The notes beneath the pieces were generated by a model that was not told the DNA's origin, made no database searches, and saw only the letters and a list, made by a program, of their open reading frames with translations. The position numbers and the translations under genes were made by a program. A stretch of DNA of 64,000 nucleotides from an uncultured Clostridia bacterium (GTDB taxonomy: Bacteria > Bacillota > Clostridia > Christensenellales > UBA1242): NCBI GenBank assembly GCA_934757855.1, contig CAKVLR010000003.1, forward strand, positions 106,544 through 170,543, given 5' to 3'. Shown here piece by piece: positions 27,268 through 36,400 of this stretch; the stretch's first letter is position 1, and each line of letters opens with the position of its first letter.

Positions 27268-29118
27268 CTATTCAACAGTCACTGATTTTGCAAGGTTGCG
27301 AGGCTTGTCGGGGTCTAAATTTTTAGAAATTGCTGTTTTATATGCTAAAACTTGCAATGGTTTCATCACCACAAACGGCGCAAGCAAATTTTCCACCTCA
27401 GGTAAAAATATTTGTTTATACACAAAATTTTGCAAACTTTTGAACGGGCTAAACAATATGACTTTTGCGCCACGACTATTTAGTTCGTGAATATTGTTTA
27501 TGGTTTTATCAATTAAATCTCTTTGAGTGAGTATAGCAATTACAACACTATCTTTATGAATCAAAGCAAGGCTACCGTGTTTCAATTCTCCAGCAGGCAA
27601 CGCTTCACAGTGAATATATGACACCTCTTTTAGTTTTAATGCACCTTCTAACGCAAGCAAATAATCAATACCTCTACCCAAAAAATAAATGCTTTCTTCA
27701 TTTTTAATTTCTTGCGCGATATTAGAAATTAAAGAGTCGTAATCTCTTTTTTGATACATAAACGCAGTATTTTTGACTAAGTCAGTACTAAATTTTATAG
27801 GTTTTTGCAAAATCTCAGCCATATATTCAATAAAAGCATAAAGTGAAGCAATTTGTGCTAGATAAGCTTTTGTTGAAGCAACAGCAATCTCCACACCAGC
27901 ACTAGTCGGCACGACATAGTCAACAATCTTTTCCATACGGCTTGCTGGCACATTTGTAAAAGCAATAGTCGTAGCACCAAAACTTTTTACCAACTCAACA
28001 CACGACAGCGTATCTGCCGTTTCTCCACTTTGGCTAATAAATAAGCAAATGCTTTTATCATTGATTATAGGTTGCTTGTATCGAAATTCACTCGCATAAT
28101 CCAAATCAACTGGAATCGCTAATTGCTGTTCAATTATGTATTTCGCAATCATTCCAGCGTGCAATGCCGTACCGCACGCGGTGATATGTAGATTGAAATT
28201 TTGTTTAAAAATTTGTGATGGAATTTTTTGCAAAATCTTCATTTTCTTAATTCTATCTATTGTGTCAATTACACTTTGAGCGCCTTGCTCAATTTCCTTT
28301 TCCATAAAGTGATTATATTCACCTAGCATCACTTGTTCTACTTGTAGTTTTATGATATCAAATTTGATTTTTTTGATTTTGAAATTTTGGTCGTAAACTA
28401 CTATTTTATTTTTCTCGATATACCCAAACTCGTTATCTTGAATTGCATAAAATTTTTGTACATAATTTATCAACGCTGGCGTATCACTAGCCAAAAAATT
28501 TTCGCCATTTCCCTTTCCCAAAATCAGCGGGCTTTTATGCTTTGCAAAGAAAATACAATCATCAATTCCTTTCACCAAAATACCCAAAGCATATGCGCCC
28601 ACACATTCGGTCATCACCTCTTTAATTGTGCGTAGTACCTCATTTTTAGTCGGTTTTACAGTACTATGCAATGTACTATGCATAGTATTATGCAATGATT
28701 TTGCGCATAATTTATGCGATAAATACTGAGAAATCACTTCCGTGTCGGTTTCTGAGTTGAATTTCGCCCCTTCTTTAATTAAGTGGCTTTTTATATCCAT
28801 ATAATTTTCAATTATGCCATTATGGACAACTGCCACTAAATGTTTATTATCAACTTGCGGGTGCGCATTGACCTCGCTCGGTTCACCGTGAGTCGCCCAC
28901 CTGGTATGACCTATCGCACACGATGCGGGAATAATTTTATTTTTCAAAAATGTAGATAAATTTTGGAGTTTCCCCACTCGTTTTGCGCAACGCAAATTTT
29001 GATTTTCAACATAAGCAATCCCCGCCGAGTCGTACCCTCGATACTCCAACGCTCTTAGACAATCAACCACAATCGGTACTGCCAACTTTTCACCCACATA
29101 ACCTACTATTCCACACAT
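27268..29118 (-). CDS. glmS: Glutamine-fructose-6-phosphate aminotransferase GlmS
   Basis: A 616-residue GlmS that makes glucosamine 6-phosphate for peptidoglycan. The catalytic Cys2 is in MCGIVGYVG, the glutaminase domain has GHTRWATHGEPSEVNAHPQ, and the SIS domains have CGTALHAG, SQSGETADT and the C-terminal DPDKPRNLAKSVTVE. Residues 143-154 are an odd HNTM-HSTL-HSTV insertion encoded by three 12-base repeats. The gene starts inside murI (13-base overlap), so there is no room for a glmS ribozyme leader, which many Firmicutes have. Confidence 0.97.
   Translation of the reverse strand: MCGIVGYVGEKLAVPIVVDCLRALEYRGYDSAGIAYVENQNLRCAKRVGKLQNLSTFLKNKIIPASCAIGHTRWATHGEPSEVNAHPQVDNKHLVAVVHNGIIENYMDIKSHLIKEGAKFNSETDTEVISQYLSHKLCAKSLHNTMHSTLHSTVKPTKNEVLRTIKEVMTECVGAYALGILVKGIDDCIFFAKHKSPLILGKGNGENFLASDTPALINYVQKFYAIQDNEFGYIEKNKIVVYDQNFKIKKIKFDIIKLQVEQVMLGEYNHFMEKEIEQGAQSVIDTIDRIKKMKILQKIPSQIFKQNFNLHITACGTALHAGMIAKYIIEQQLAIPVDLDYASEFRYKQPIINDKSICLFISQSGETADTLSCVELVKSFGATTIAFTNVPASRMEKIVDYVVPTSAGVEIAVASTKAYLAQIASLYAFIEYMAEILQKPIKFSTDLVKNTAFMYQKRDYDSLISNIAQEIKNEESIYFLGRGIDYLLALEGALKLKEVSYIHCEALPAGELKHGSLALIHKDSVVIAILTQRDLIDKTINNIHELNSRGAKVILFSPFKSLQNFVYKQIFLPEVENLLAPFVVMKPLQVLAYKTAISKNLDPDKPRNLAKSVTVE
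28657..28692 (-). repeat. Three in-frame 12-base repeats in glmS
   Basis: On the minus strand CAT-AAT-ACT-ATG, CAT-AGT-ACA-TTG and CAT-AGT-ACT-GTA follow each other and encode HNTM, HSTL and HSTV in a linker of the glutaminase domain. They look like a small slippage expansion kept in frame. Confidence 0.6.
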
Positions 29119-29864
29119 ATTTCACCTCCTTGTTTTTGTAAAATTTTCCACGCTTTTGTTAAAATTTCTTTTTCACTAAATTGATTTGTATAGACAAAAA
29201 TTTTACCAGTTTTGCTACTAGTTATAAATTTTTTCGCTTGATTGACTATGCCCAAATTTCCATCAATTATATCAACAGAGGTAGGACAAACTTTTTTGAA
29301 AATAGGTCGTAAAAATATGTAATGCGTACACCCCAACACTATCGCATCAATTTCACCCAAAAATGGATTTAATGTTTTTTCTATACAAGGTCGCAAATTG
29401 TCTAAGTCGTCTACATTTTGCTCAATCAGTGTCGCTAGGTTTACGCAAGGTTTGATAATTACATTTTCATTATCTAAAAGGTTTTGTATATTTCTGTTAT
29501 ATTTAATTGTATTTTGTGTTGCTAAAAGTAAGACTTTCTTTTTGTTTTTTTGCAAGGCAACTTTTATAGCAGGTTCAGCACCTATGATAGGAATATTAAA
29601 AATTTTCCTAGCCTGATGAATAGCAGTCGCTGTGAGAGTATTACACGCAAAAATAATCGCCTGCGGACTATATTTACCTACTATAAATTTTAGATTATTT
29701 ATACTTTCTTTTCTCAATAACGAAACTGGTTTATTGCCAAACGGCGCGTTCCTTTTGTCTGCAAAATAAATATAATCGCAATTTTTTATATTTTTTTGTA
29801 TTGAATAAAGCACCGTCAAGCCACCTACACCGCTATCAACAATTAACACAGGTTTATTTTTCAT
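29106..29864 (-). CDS. murI: Glutamate racemase
   Basis: A 252-residue MurI that supplies D-glutamate for peptidoglycan. The two catalytic cysteines are in FACNTLTATA (near residue 73) and LGCTHYIFL (near 183), with VDSGVGGLTVL at the N-terminus and NAPFGNK. No clear ribosome site precedes the ATG. It lies between gpr and glmS and overlaps glmS, which puts two cell-wall precursor enzymes in one transcript. Confidence 0.95.
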   Translation of the reverse strand: MKNKPVLIVDSGVGGLTVLYSIQKNIKNCDYIYFADKRNAPFGNKPVSLLRKESINNLKFIVGKYSPQAIIFACNTLTATAIHQARKIFNIPIIGAEPAIKVALQKNKKKVLLLATQNTIKYNRNIQNLLDNENVIIKPCVNLATLIEQNVDDLDNLRPCIEKTLNPFLGEIDAIVLGCTHYIFLRPIFKKVCPTSVDIIDGNLGIVNQAKKFITSSKTGKIFVYTNQFSEKEILTKAWKILQKQGGEICVE

Positions 29865-29914
29865 ATAAGTAATGTATGAACTTGTACTCGCTTTGGTAAC
29901 AAAAATTTGGAGAT

Positions 29915-30718
29915 TTACAAAAAATCTTTGTATCTTTTGGTATGCACTACCTCGTTTATCGCACTTGCAATCACTTTTGCGCAGTTTTTTGTGTATATAT
30001 CAATTTCTTTTGGTGTTACCACAAAATCAGTCAATTCACTCCCTAAATTGCTCGCATTTATCATCATAGGCACGCCTATTGAAATTATGTCCGCGCCTAA
30101 AAAATTTTTGTTTAATCTTTGATTCTTACTGCCTATGCCCGCCCCTGGTGAAATGCCTGTGTTGCTAAATTGAAAACTACAACCAATTCTTGCTGGCTCA
30201 CGCGCGGTAAGTGCATCAATCATAATTACAATATTAGGTCTTACAGTATTTACAGCACCCAACACAATATCCGCAGTCGCAAAGCCATTGATACCGCTTA
30301 CCCCTGGAATTAGCGCGCACAAGTCACCCAAACTCTCGCGCAACTCACTAGGAATATTGTGCGTGGCAAGTAGATTTTTGACAACCATAGCGCCTAGACT
30401 GTCTGCAATTAAAAACGCATTACCTAGCCCAACTACCAAAAATGTAGGCGATTTTATTTTAAGTTTTGAAATATAATTCTTTAAAATTTCTACAATCTTG
30501 CTTGTCACATACCTGCGTGCTAGTTCGTTGGTGCAAAAGATTTTAGACACATTTAAGGTAGTATAAACGCCTTGCTCTTTTTGATATTTTTTAGCAAGAA
30601 AAGTGGAATTAATGTCTAAAAAATATTCCTTAACGCCATATTTCCCTTTAAAAATTATTTCACCCAAAACGCCTGTTTCGCGCGCATCTATGCTTGATTT
30701 TACTTTGTTTTCTACCAT
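29915..30718 (-). CDS. gpr: Spore germination protease GPR (peptidase A25)
   Basis: A 267-residue GPR, the protease that degrades small acid-soluble spore proteins at germination. The family core is clear: VVGLGNAFLIADSLGAMVV, ALIPGVSGINGF, IDALTAREPARIG, TGISPGAGIG and IGVPMMI, including the acidic residues of the active site. It is somewhat shorter than Bacillus GPR (about 370). Its position divergent from rpsT is typical of spore-formers. It is strong evidence that the host sporulates. No clear sigma-G promoter was found. AGGAGG precedes the ATG. Confidence 0.9.
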   Translation of the reverse strand: MVENKVKSSIDARETGVLGEIIFKGKYGVKEYFLDINSTFLAKKYQKEQGVYTTLNVSKIFCTNELARRYVTSKIVEILKNYISKLKIKSPTFLVVGLGNAFLIADSLGAMVVKNLLATHNIPSELRESLGDLCALIPGVSGINGFATADIVLGAVNTVRPNIVIMIDALTAREPARIGCSFQFSNTGISPGAGIGSKNQRLNKNFLGADIISIGVPMMINASNLGSELTDFVVTPKEIDIYTKNCAKVIASAINEVVHTKRYKDFL

Positions 30719-30765
30719 ATAACCTCCTAATTTTCAATTATTTACAAAAATTTAGTTTATAACTC

Positions 30766-30794
30766 TTGCAAAATAACAAAATTTATGGTATTCT
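30766..30794 (+). promoter_or_regulatory. Sigma-A promoter of rpsT
   Basis: TTGCAA (30766-30771), 17 bases, TATTCT (30789-30794) with an extended TGg; 35 bases before the GTG start. Confidence 0.65.
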
Positions 30795-30828
30795 TAATGA
30801 GTAACAAAAATTTTTAGGAGATATTAAA

Positions 30829-31104
30829 GTGGCAAACATTAAATCACAGAAAAAAAGAATTGTAACTAACGAACAATGTCGCATTGCCAACAAGTCTAAA
30901 AAATCTCGTATTGCTACTGAAATTCGCAACTTCCGCGAAGCAATAGCAAAAAAGGATTTTGAAACTGCTGATGCAAAATTAAAGACTATCGTTAGTTTGA
31001 TTGACCGCGCGCGTTTGGACAATGTTTATCACGACAACACTGCTTCAAGAAAGAAAGCAAACCTTGCTCGTGAATTGTACAATGCTAAAAACGAGTCAAA
31101 ATAA
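30829..31104 (+). CDS. rpsT: 30S ribosomal protein S20
   Basis: A 91-residue S20: MANIKSQKKRIVTNEQCRIANKSKKS then the helical body ending VYHDNTASRKKANLARELYNA. It starts at GTG behind TTTTAGGAG. It is monocistronic, with its own promoter and terminator, and divergent from gpr as in other spore-formers. Confidence 0.97.
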   Translation: MANIKSQKKRIVTNEQCRIANKSKKSRIATEIRNFREAIAKKDFETADAKLKTIVSLIDRARLDNVYHDNTASRKKANLARELYNAKNESK

Positions 31105-31116
31105 TTAAAAGTTTTT

Positions 31117-31143
31117 AGCCTCCCTATTTGTGGAGGTTTTTTT
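31117..31143 (+). terminator. rpsT terminator
   Basis: CCTCC (31119-31123) and GGAGG (31132-31136) pair around eight bases, followed by seven T. Confidence 0.8.
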
Positions 31144-31166
31144 AAATTAAAATATAGGAGCAAATT

Positions 31167-31907
31167 ATGAAATTAATATTAAATGCCGATGATTTTGGAC
31201 TTAGCCCTAGCATAAATAAGGGTATTGTAGATTGTTTTAAAGAGGGGTTGATTTCTAGCACGACTATTATGATGAATACACCATATACAGATGAAGCGAT
31301 ACAACTTGCAAAGGAGCATAGTATCAAAAATATAGGTATTCATCTAAATCTTACTTATGGTAAATCAGTTTTGCCAGCAAGCGAAGTACCTAGTCTAGTA
31401 GATGAAAATGGCGTTTTTCACTATGTATGTATGTTGGGTTATTACACGCAATATCTTGATGCAAAAAAAGAATTGCGTGCGCAAATTGAGAAATTTTTGG
31501 CAACTGGACTTACCCCTACTCATCTTGACCACCACCACTATTTTAATGAAATTCCAAATATTTTGAAAGCATACCTCGAACTTGCAAAAGAATACAATTT
31601 GCCTGTTCGCAGTATGGACGACAATGCTCGCTCTCTTGCTCGTGAAATGGGGCTAAAAACAACTGATGAATTTAGTTTTGCCTTTCACGGAAATGGCGTA
31701 GATATAGGCACTTTCCAAATCTTGAAAAGTTTGTTTTGGAATAGAGATATTAGCCTCGAAATCCTGACTCATGTGGGTTATTTAGATGAATACACACGCT
31801 CGCAAACCAACTACCTAAAACGCGAAGATGAAATTGCAGTTTTGCGCGAAGCAAAACAAAAAGGCTATTTTGACAACATAGAATTAGTGGGCTTTGCAGA
31901 TATATAA
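31167..31907 (+). CDS. chbG: ChbG/YdjC-like carbohydrate deacetylase
   Basis: A 246-residue YdjC-fold protein. The metal-binding Asp pair is in LNADDFGLSPSIN at the N-terminus, with HLNLTYG and HLDHHHYF carrying the metal His residues. The family removes acetyl groups from chito-oligosaccharides and related sugars. No signal peptide, so it is cytoplasmic. There are no transporter or sugar genes next to it, so its substrate is open. TAGGAG precedes the ATG and a strong terminator follows. Confidence 0.88.
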   Translation: MKLILNADDFGLSPSINKGIVDCFKEGLISSTTIMMNTPYTDEAIQLAKEHSIKNIGIHLNLTYGKSVLPASEVPSLVDENGVFHYVCMLGYYTQYLDAKKELRAQIEKFLATGLTPTHLDHHHYFNEIPNILKAYLELAKEYNLPVRSMDDNARSLAREMGLKTTDEFSFAFHGNGVDIGTFQILKSLFWNRDISLEILTHVGYLDEYTRSQTNYLKREDEIAVLREAKQKGYFDNIELVGFADI

Positions 31908-31910
31908 GAC

Positions 31911-31941
31911 AAAAACACATCAGCAATATGATGTGTTTTTT
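31911..31941 (+). terminator. Terminator of the ChbG-like gene
   Basis: AAAAACACATCA and TGATGTGTTTTTT form a 12-base-pair stem with a six-base loop and a T run. Confidence 0.85.
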
Positions 31942-32009
31942 CTATGAATAAAAATTAATTTTTCTTTTATACTTTTTGCTCTATTTGGTAAAAATAGAGA
32001 GTTAGAGAA

Positions 32010-32036
32010 AAGAGCAAGGCAAAAGTCTTGCTAAAT
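32010..32036 (-). terminator. Possible terminator after the small membrane protein
   Basis: AGCAAG and CTTGCT pair on the minus strand around eight bases and are followed by CTTTTCTC, a weak U tract. Confidence 0.4.
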
Positions 32037-32049
32037 TTACCAGCAAATG

Positions 32050-32241
32050 TTACGCTTCTTCAACTTGTTGTTCGGTAGTTGTGGTAGTAGAAATTGCTGA
32101 GTCAACTTGTGCGGTATCGCTAGCAGAATGTAATGGAAATACTATTGCCATTGCGGTAATAACCATAGCAAACCCAGCAAGCGCGGTAATTACTCTACTC
32201 CAAAACGACTTATTTTTCATAGTGATAACTTGAAAAGGCAT
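32050..32241 (-). CDS. Small single-pass membrane protein, unknown
   Basis: A 63-residue protein I do not recognise. A basic N-terminus is followed by one hydrophobic segment at about residues 16-36 (ITALAGFAMVITAMAIVF), then a Thr-rich acidic tail (STTTTTEQQVEEA). AGGAGG lies nine bases before the ATG at 32241 and a good promoter lies upstream, so it is very likely a real gene. A second ATG (32220) would give 56 residues. The hydrophobic stretch followed by HSASDTA could also be a signal peptide. Confidence 0.75.
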   Translation of the reverse strand: MPFQVITMKNKSFWSRVITALAGFAMVITAMAIVFPLHSASDTAQVDSAISTTTTTEQQVEEA

Positions 32242-32266
32242 TTTGCTTATCCTCCTAATTGTTATT

Positions 32267-32295
32267 ATTTTAACAAATTAAAAATTTTTTGACAA
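32267..32295 (-). promoter_or_regulatory. Promoter of the small membrane protein gene
   Basis: TTGTCA (32290-32295), 17 bases, TAAAAT (32267-32272) with extended TGt on the minus strand. Confidence 0.65.
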
Positions 32296-32377
32296 ACGAT
32301 TTGAGGGTAATTTTGCAAATTTTTTCAAAAAATCTGCATTTTTTGCATATTTATGCAAAATTTTTATGGATTTACAC

Positions 32378-32413
32378 AAAAAACGCACTAAGTTTTACAC
32401 CTAATGCGTTTTT
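32378..32413 (-). terminator. pfkA terminator
   Basis: AAAAACGCA and TGCGTTTTTT pair at the base of a partly paired 36-base hairpin; a T run follows on the minus strand. Confidence 0.75.
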
Positions 32414-32414
32414 A

Positions 32415-33401
32415 CTATTTATGAAATTTTTTTCGATTGCGTGGATTATTTAAGAGTTTAAAAGAATTGTACAAATCACTACGGAAATTTGAGTGCATTT
32501 TGACTGCTTTTTCAATAGGAGTCACTACAACTTTATCATTGTTTACACCTATTGCTACATTGAAAATATTTTCATCAATCAACTGTATTGCACTCACACC
32601 GTAGCGTATTGCCAACATCCTATCCTTTACAGTTGGGCTACCACCGCGTTGCATATATCCTAAAATCACCGCTCTACATTCGTGGTTGAAGTCGCGTTCA
32701 ATCTCTTTTGCGAGAGCAAACACATCATACTGCTTTTCCGCAACCACAAGCGTTGGACTTTGTACGCCAATATTAAGTTGGTCCTGAATAAATCTATAAA
32801 TATGCTCGCGGTCTAGCGGGTCCTCAGGTACTGCTACAATTTCCGCTTGACTTGCCATCGCACTATAAAGGGCAATATTACCGCCATATCTTCCCATACA
32901 TTCAACAATATTTATGCGTTCGTTTGCTTGCATAGTTTGGCGAATATTATCAATCATAGCCGTTGCATTGTTTACGGCGCTATCAAAGCCGATAGACTCT
33001 TGCGTAGAATGAACATCGTTGTCGATTGTCGCTGGAATTGCAATGATATTTACCCCTAAATCCCTCAACGCTTTTGCGCCATTGAAACTACCATTCCCAC
33101 CTATTACGATTAAAGCCTTTATTTTTAATTTTTTGAGATTTTGCACTGCTTGCTTTTGATATTCCAACTCCAAAAATTCTTTGCATCTCGCGGAATAAAT
33201 AATACTACCGCCGAGATTGAAAATTTGTTTTACATCTTCTTTTGTAATTGTAAAATAATCATTGTCCAAAATCCCACGATAAGCACGCCTAAAAGCAATA
33301 CATTCATAACCGTAATTTTGCGACATTTCTACCACACTTTTTAGACACGCGTTCATACCTGGCGCATCTCCGCCACTCGTGATTACTCCTATTCTTTCCA
33401 T
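32415..33401 (-). CDS. pfkA: 6-phosphofructokinase, with unusual active-site residues
   Basis: A 328-residue PfkA. ITSGGDAPGMNA (residues 8-19), SARCKEF with Arg72, catalytic Asp127 in TIDND, MGRYGG and RAVILGYMQRGGSP are conserved. However, the GGDGS motif is GGNGS, so Asp103, which binds Mg-ATP in E. coli numbering, is Asn. Residue 124, Gly in ATP enzymes and Lys in pyrophosphate enzymes, is Ala. It lies 12 bases after dnaE, as in other Clostridia, with no pyk downstream. The protein may be altered in cosubstrate or activity. Confidence 0.92.
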   Translation of the reverse strand: MERIGVITSGGDAPGMNACLKSVVEMSQNYGYECIAFRRAYRGILDNDYFTITKEDVKQIFNLGGSIIYSARCKEFLELEYQKQAVQNLKKLKIKALIVIGGNGSFNGAKALRDLGVNIIAIPATIDNDVHSTQESIGFDSAVNNATAMIDNIRQTMQANERINIVECMGRYGGNIALYSAMASQAEIVAVPEDPLDREHIYRFIQDQLNIGVQSPTLVVAEKQYDVFALAKEIERDFNHECRAVILGYMQRGGSPTVKDRMLAIRYGVSAIQLIDENIFNVAIGVNNDKVVVTPIEKAVKMHSNFRSDLYNSFKLLNNPRNRKKFHK

Positions 33402-33413
33402 TCTTGTTTCCTT

Positions 33414-36400
33414 TTACATCAAAACTATATTCTCAGGTTCCAAATACCCGCACAATTCATTTTGTAGTGCAACACTACCATCAACTTTAAACGGCAAACT
33501 AAATGCTTTATTTCGCGCGCTACACTTTGCCACAACTGGGTGTTCACCCGTGTAATTAGACAAAATTTCAAATATTGTTTGTTTTAAAACTTCATCAGTC
33601 AAATCAAATTTAAGGTACAATTTTTCTACTCTTTTAGTTTCCGCTTCGGCTGGCTTTTCCCCTATCTTTTTATCATCTTTGCTTTGCCACATTTGTATAT
33701 CTTCTGGCAAAACGATAGGTCTATCGCCTTCGCGAATACTTATTTTACCTATAAAAGTCATCATACTATCGACAATCAAATAAGGCTTAAATTTTTCATA
33801 AATTTTCGGGAAAACCAAAACCTCAAAAGTGCCGTACAAGTCCTCAACCGTGACAACCGCCATTTCCTTGTTGCCCACTTTTGTATTCATACGCTTTACA
33901 TTTGTCAAAATACCACCGCATTTCACTGCCTGTCCATCTTCAATTCCTTCGTAAACAGTGGTTTGTTCCTCACCATCTTCACTCTCGATAGTCATAGGAA
34001 TTAGCATATTGCTGTTTAAGTTAAATTCCTTGTATTTATCTCTATACTGGTCCAAAATATGTCCACTAACATACACGCCTAACACATCTTTTTCAAAACG
34101 CAAGCGTTGCTGGTCTGTATATTCTGGAATGTTTGGATATTGCACAACATTAAGCGTTTTGTCCTCTTTTAAGAGGTTATCAAACAAAGTAAGTTGTCCT
34201 TGTGTCTGCGATTTTCTATCACTCGATACGCGCTCTACGATTGTATCATAAACCGCTATCATTTGGCTTCTTGGCACACCAAAACAATCAAAAGCGCCTG
34301 AGTAAATCATAGACTCCAAAAATCTCTTGTTGTGTGCTTGTCCGCCCATACGCGAAATAAAGTCTTGCAAACTCTTAAATTCACCATTTGCTTCGCGCTC
34401 GCGTACTAGGTCCTCAACAAGTGCTACACCTACATTTTTGATACCACCCAAACCGTAGCGAATATCTTTGTCGCTTTCGATACTAAAATATGCCAAACTC
34501 TTGTTTACATTTGGAGGTAAAATATTTATGTCGTGCTGTCTAGCCAACTCCATATAGTGTGTCAACTCATCACTTTTGGTGATACGGTTGTTCATAATCG
34601 CCGTGTAAAATTCGATTTTGTGGTACAATTTCATCCACGCGGTTTGGTATGTGATAAATGCATACGCCGCTGCGTGCGCCTTGTTAAATGCATAACTACC
34701 GAATTTCTCCATTTGACTCCACAATTTTTCAGCGTCTTCGAGTTTCATACCGCGTTTTAATACGCCCTCGATACTCTTTTTACCTTCTGGGTCCTCCCAG
34801 CCGTAAATAAAGCGTTGTTTTTCAATAGGCAATTTATCTGCAAGTTTTTTACCCATAATTTTACGCACGCCGTCTGCCTGTCCCATTGTGTAGCCCGCTA
34901 GCACCTGACAGAGTTTCATAACCTGCTCTTGATATACCATAACCCCGTAAGTAACGCCTAGTACATCTTTCATCTTAGGGTCTGGGTAAATTATGCTTTC
35001 TGGGTTTTTACGGTTTTTTATGTATGTAGGAATTTCATCCATAGGCCCTGGGCGATACATCGCAAGGATAACGATGATTTCCTCGATATTGACAGGCTTC
35101 ATTTCCTTTGCAAAGCCCGAAATACCGCCACTTTCAAGTTGGAACACACCATCATTGTCGCCCGAACCGATGAGTTTATACACCTCAGGGTCATCATAAC
35201 GAAATTTACCATTGTAAAAATCTACCGTTTCGCCAGTGCGTTGCTTGATAAGTTTAATCATCAAATCCAAATCAGTAAGAGTAATTAGACCCAAAAAGTC
35301 CATTTTTAGCAAGCCCAAATGCTCGGTTTCGTTTTTATCAAACTGAGTTGTTACCATTTCACCATTTTTAGCCATTGGCACATGGTCGGAAATATCATCA
35401 CAGCAAATTACGACACCCGCTGCGTGAATACTAGTATTTCTAGGCATATTTTCTAGTTTTACCGCTGTGTCAACAATCTTTTGAATTAGTGGGTCGCTTT
35501 CGTACATTGTGTGGAGTTCTGCAACAGCATATTCCGCATCTTCTGGTTTTTTACTGATACCAAATACCTTTTCAATCGCTGGCGCCTTGGGCATTTTGCT
35601 AGGGAAAAGTTTTGTTATTTTATCCACTTCGGAATAAGGCATTTTCAGTACGCGCGCTACATCTTTTATCGCTGCTTTTGCTGCCATTGTACCAAAAGTA
35701 ATGATTTGGCTCACATTCGGCTCTCCGTATTTTTCGATAACATATTCAATCGTTTTTTCACGCCTTACAGGGCAAAAATCTATATCAAAGTCAGGAGGGC
35801 TTACACGCTCAGGGTTTAAGAAACGCTCAAACCACAAGTCGTATTTTAGCGGGTCAATCAAAGTAATACCTATTGCGTATGCCAAAATACTAGCAGCACC
35901 ACTACCACGCCCTGGACCTACTGGCACATCGTGTTCGTGCGACCAGTTAATAAAGTCCCACACAACCAAATAGTAATCGACATACCCACTTTTTATCAAG
36001 GTATTCATTTCATACTCGGCACGCTCGCGTATGCGCGGAGTAATTTCCCCATATTTTTTTAGCAAACCTTCATTTACAATTTTCCAAAGATAGTCAACAT
36101 TACTCATACCATCAGGTGCAGTAAATTTAGGGTAAAACTGACTCTTAAAGTCAAGTTCAACATTGCACTTTTCGGCAATTTCAAGCGTATTTTCTATACT
36201 TTCAGGGTGAGCAGGAAAAACTTGTCGCATTTCCTCCTCAGTCTTTAAATAAAATTGATTTCCGTCCATTCTCATTCGGTCTGGGTCATCAATAGTCTTT
36301 CCCGTTTGAATACAAAGCATAATATCTTGCATTTCGCTATCTTCGGGATACAAATAGTGGACATCATTAGTAGCGATAGTCTTTACTCCCAGAACTTCAG

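Noticed and set aside
29119..29300. glmS ribozyme upstream of glmS
   Set aside because: The region is coding sequence of murI.
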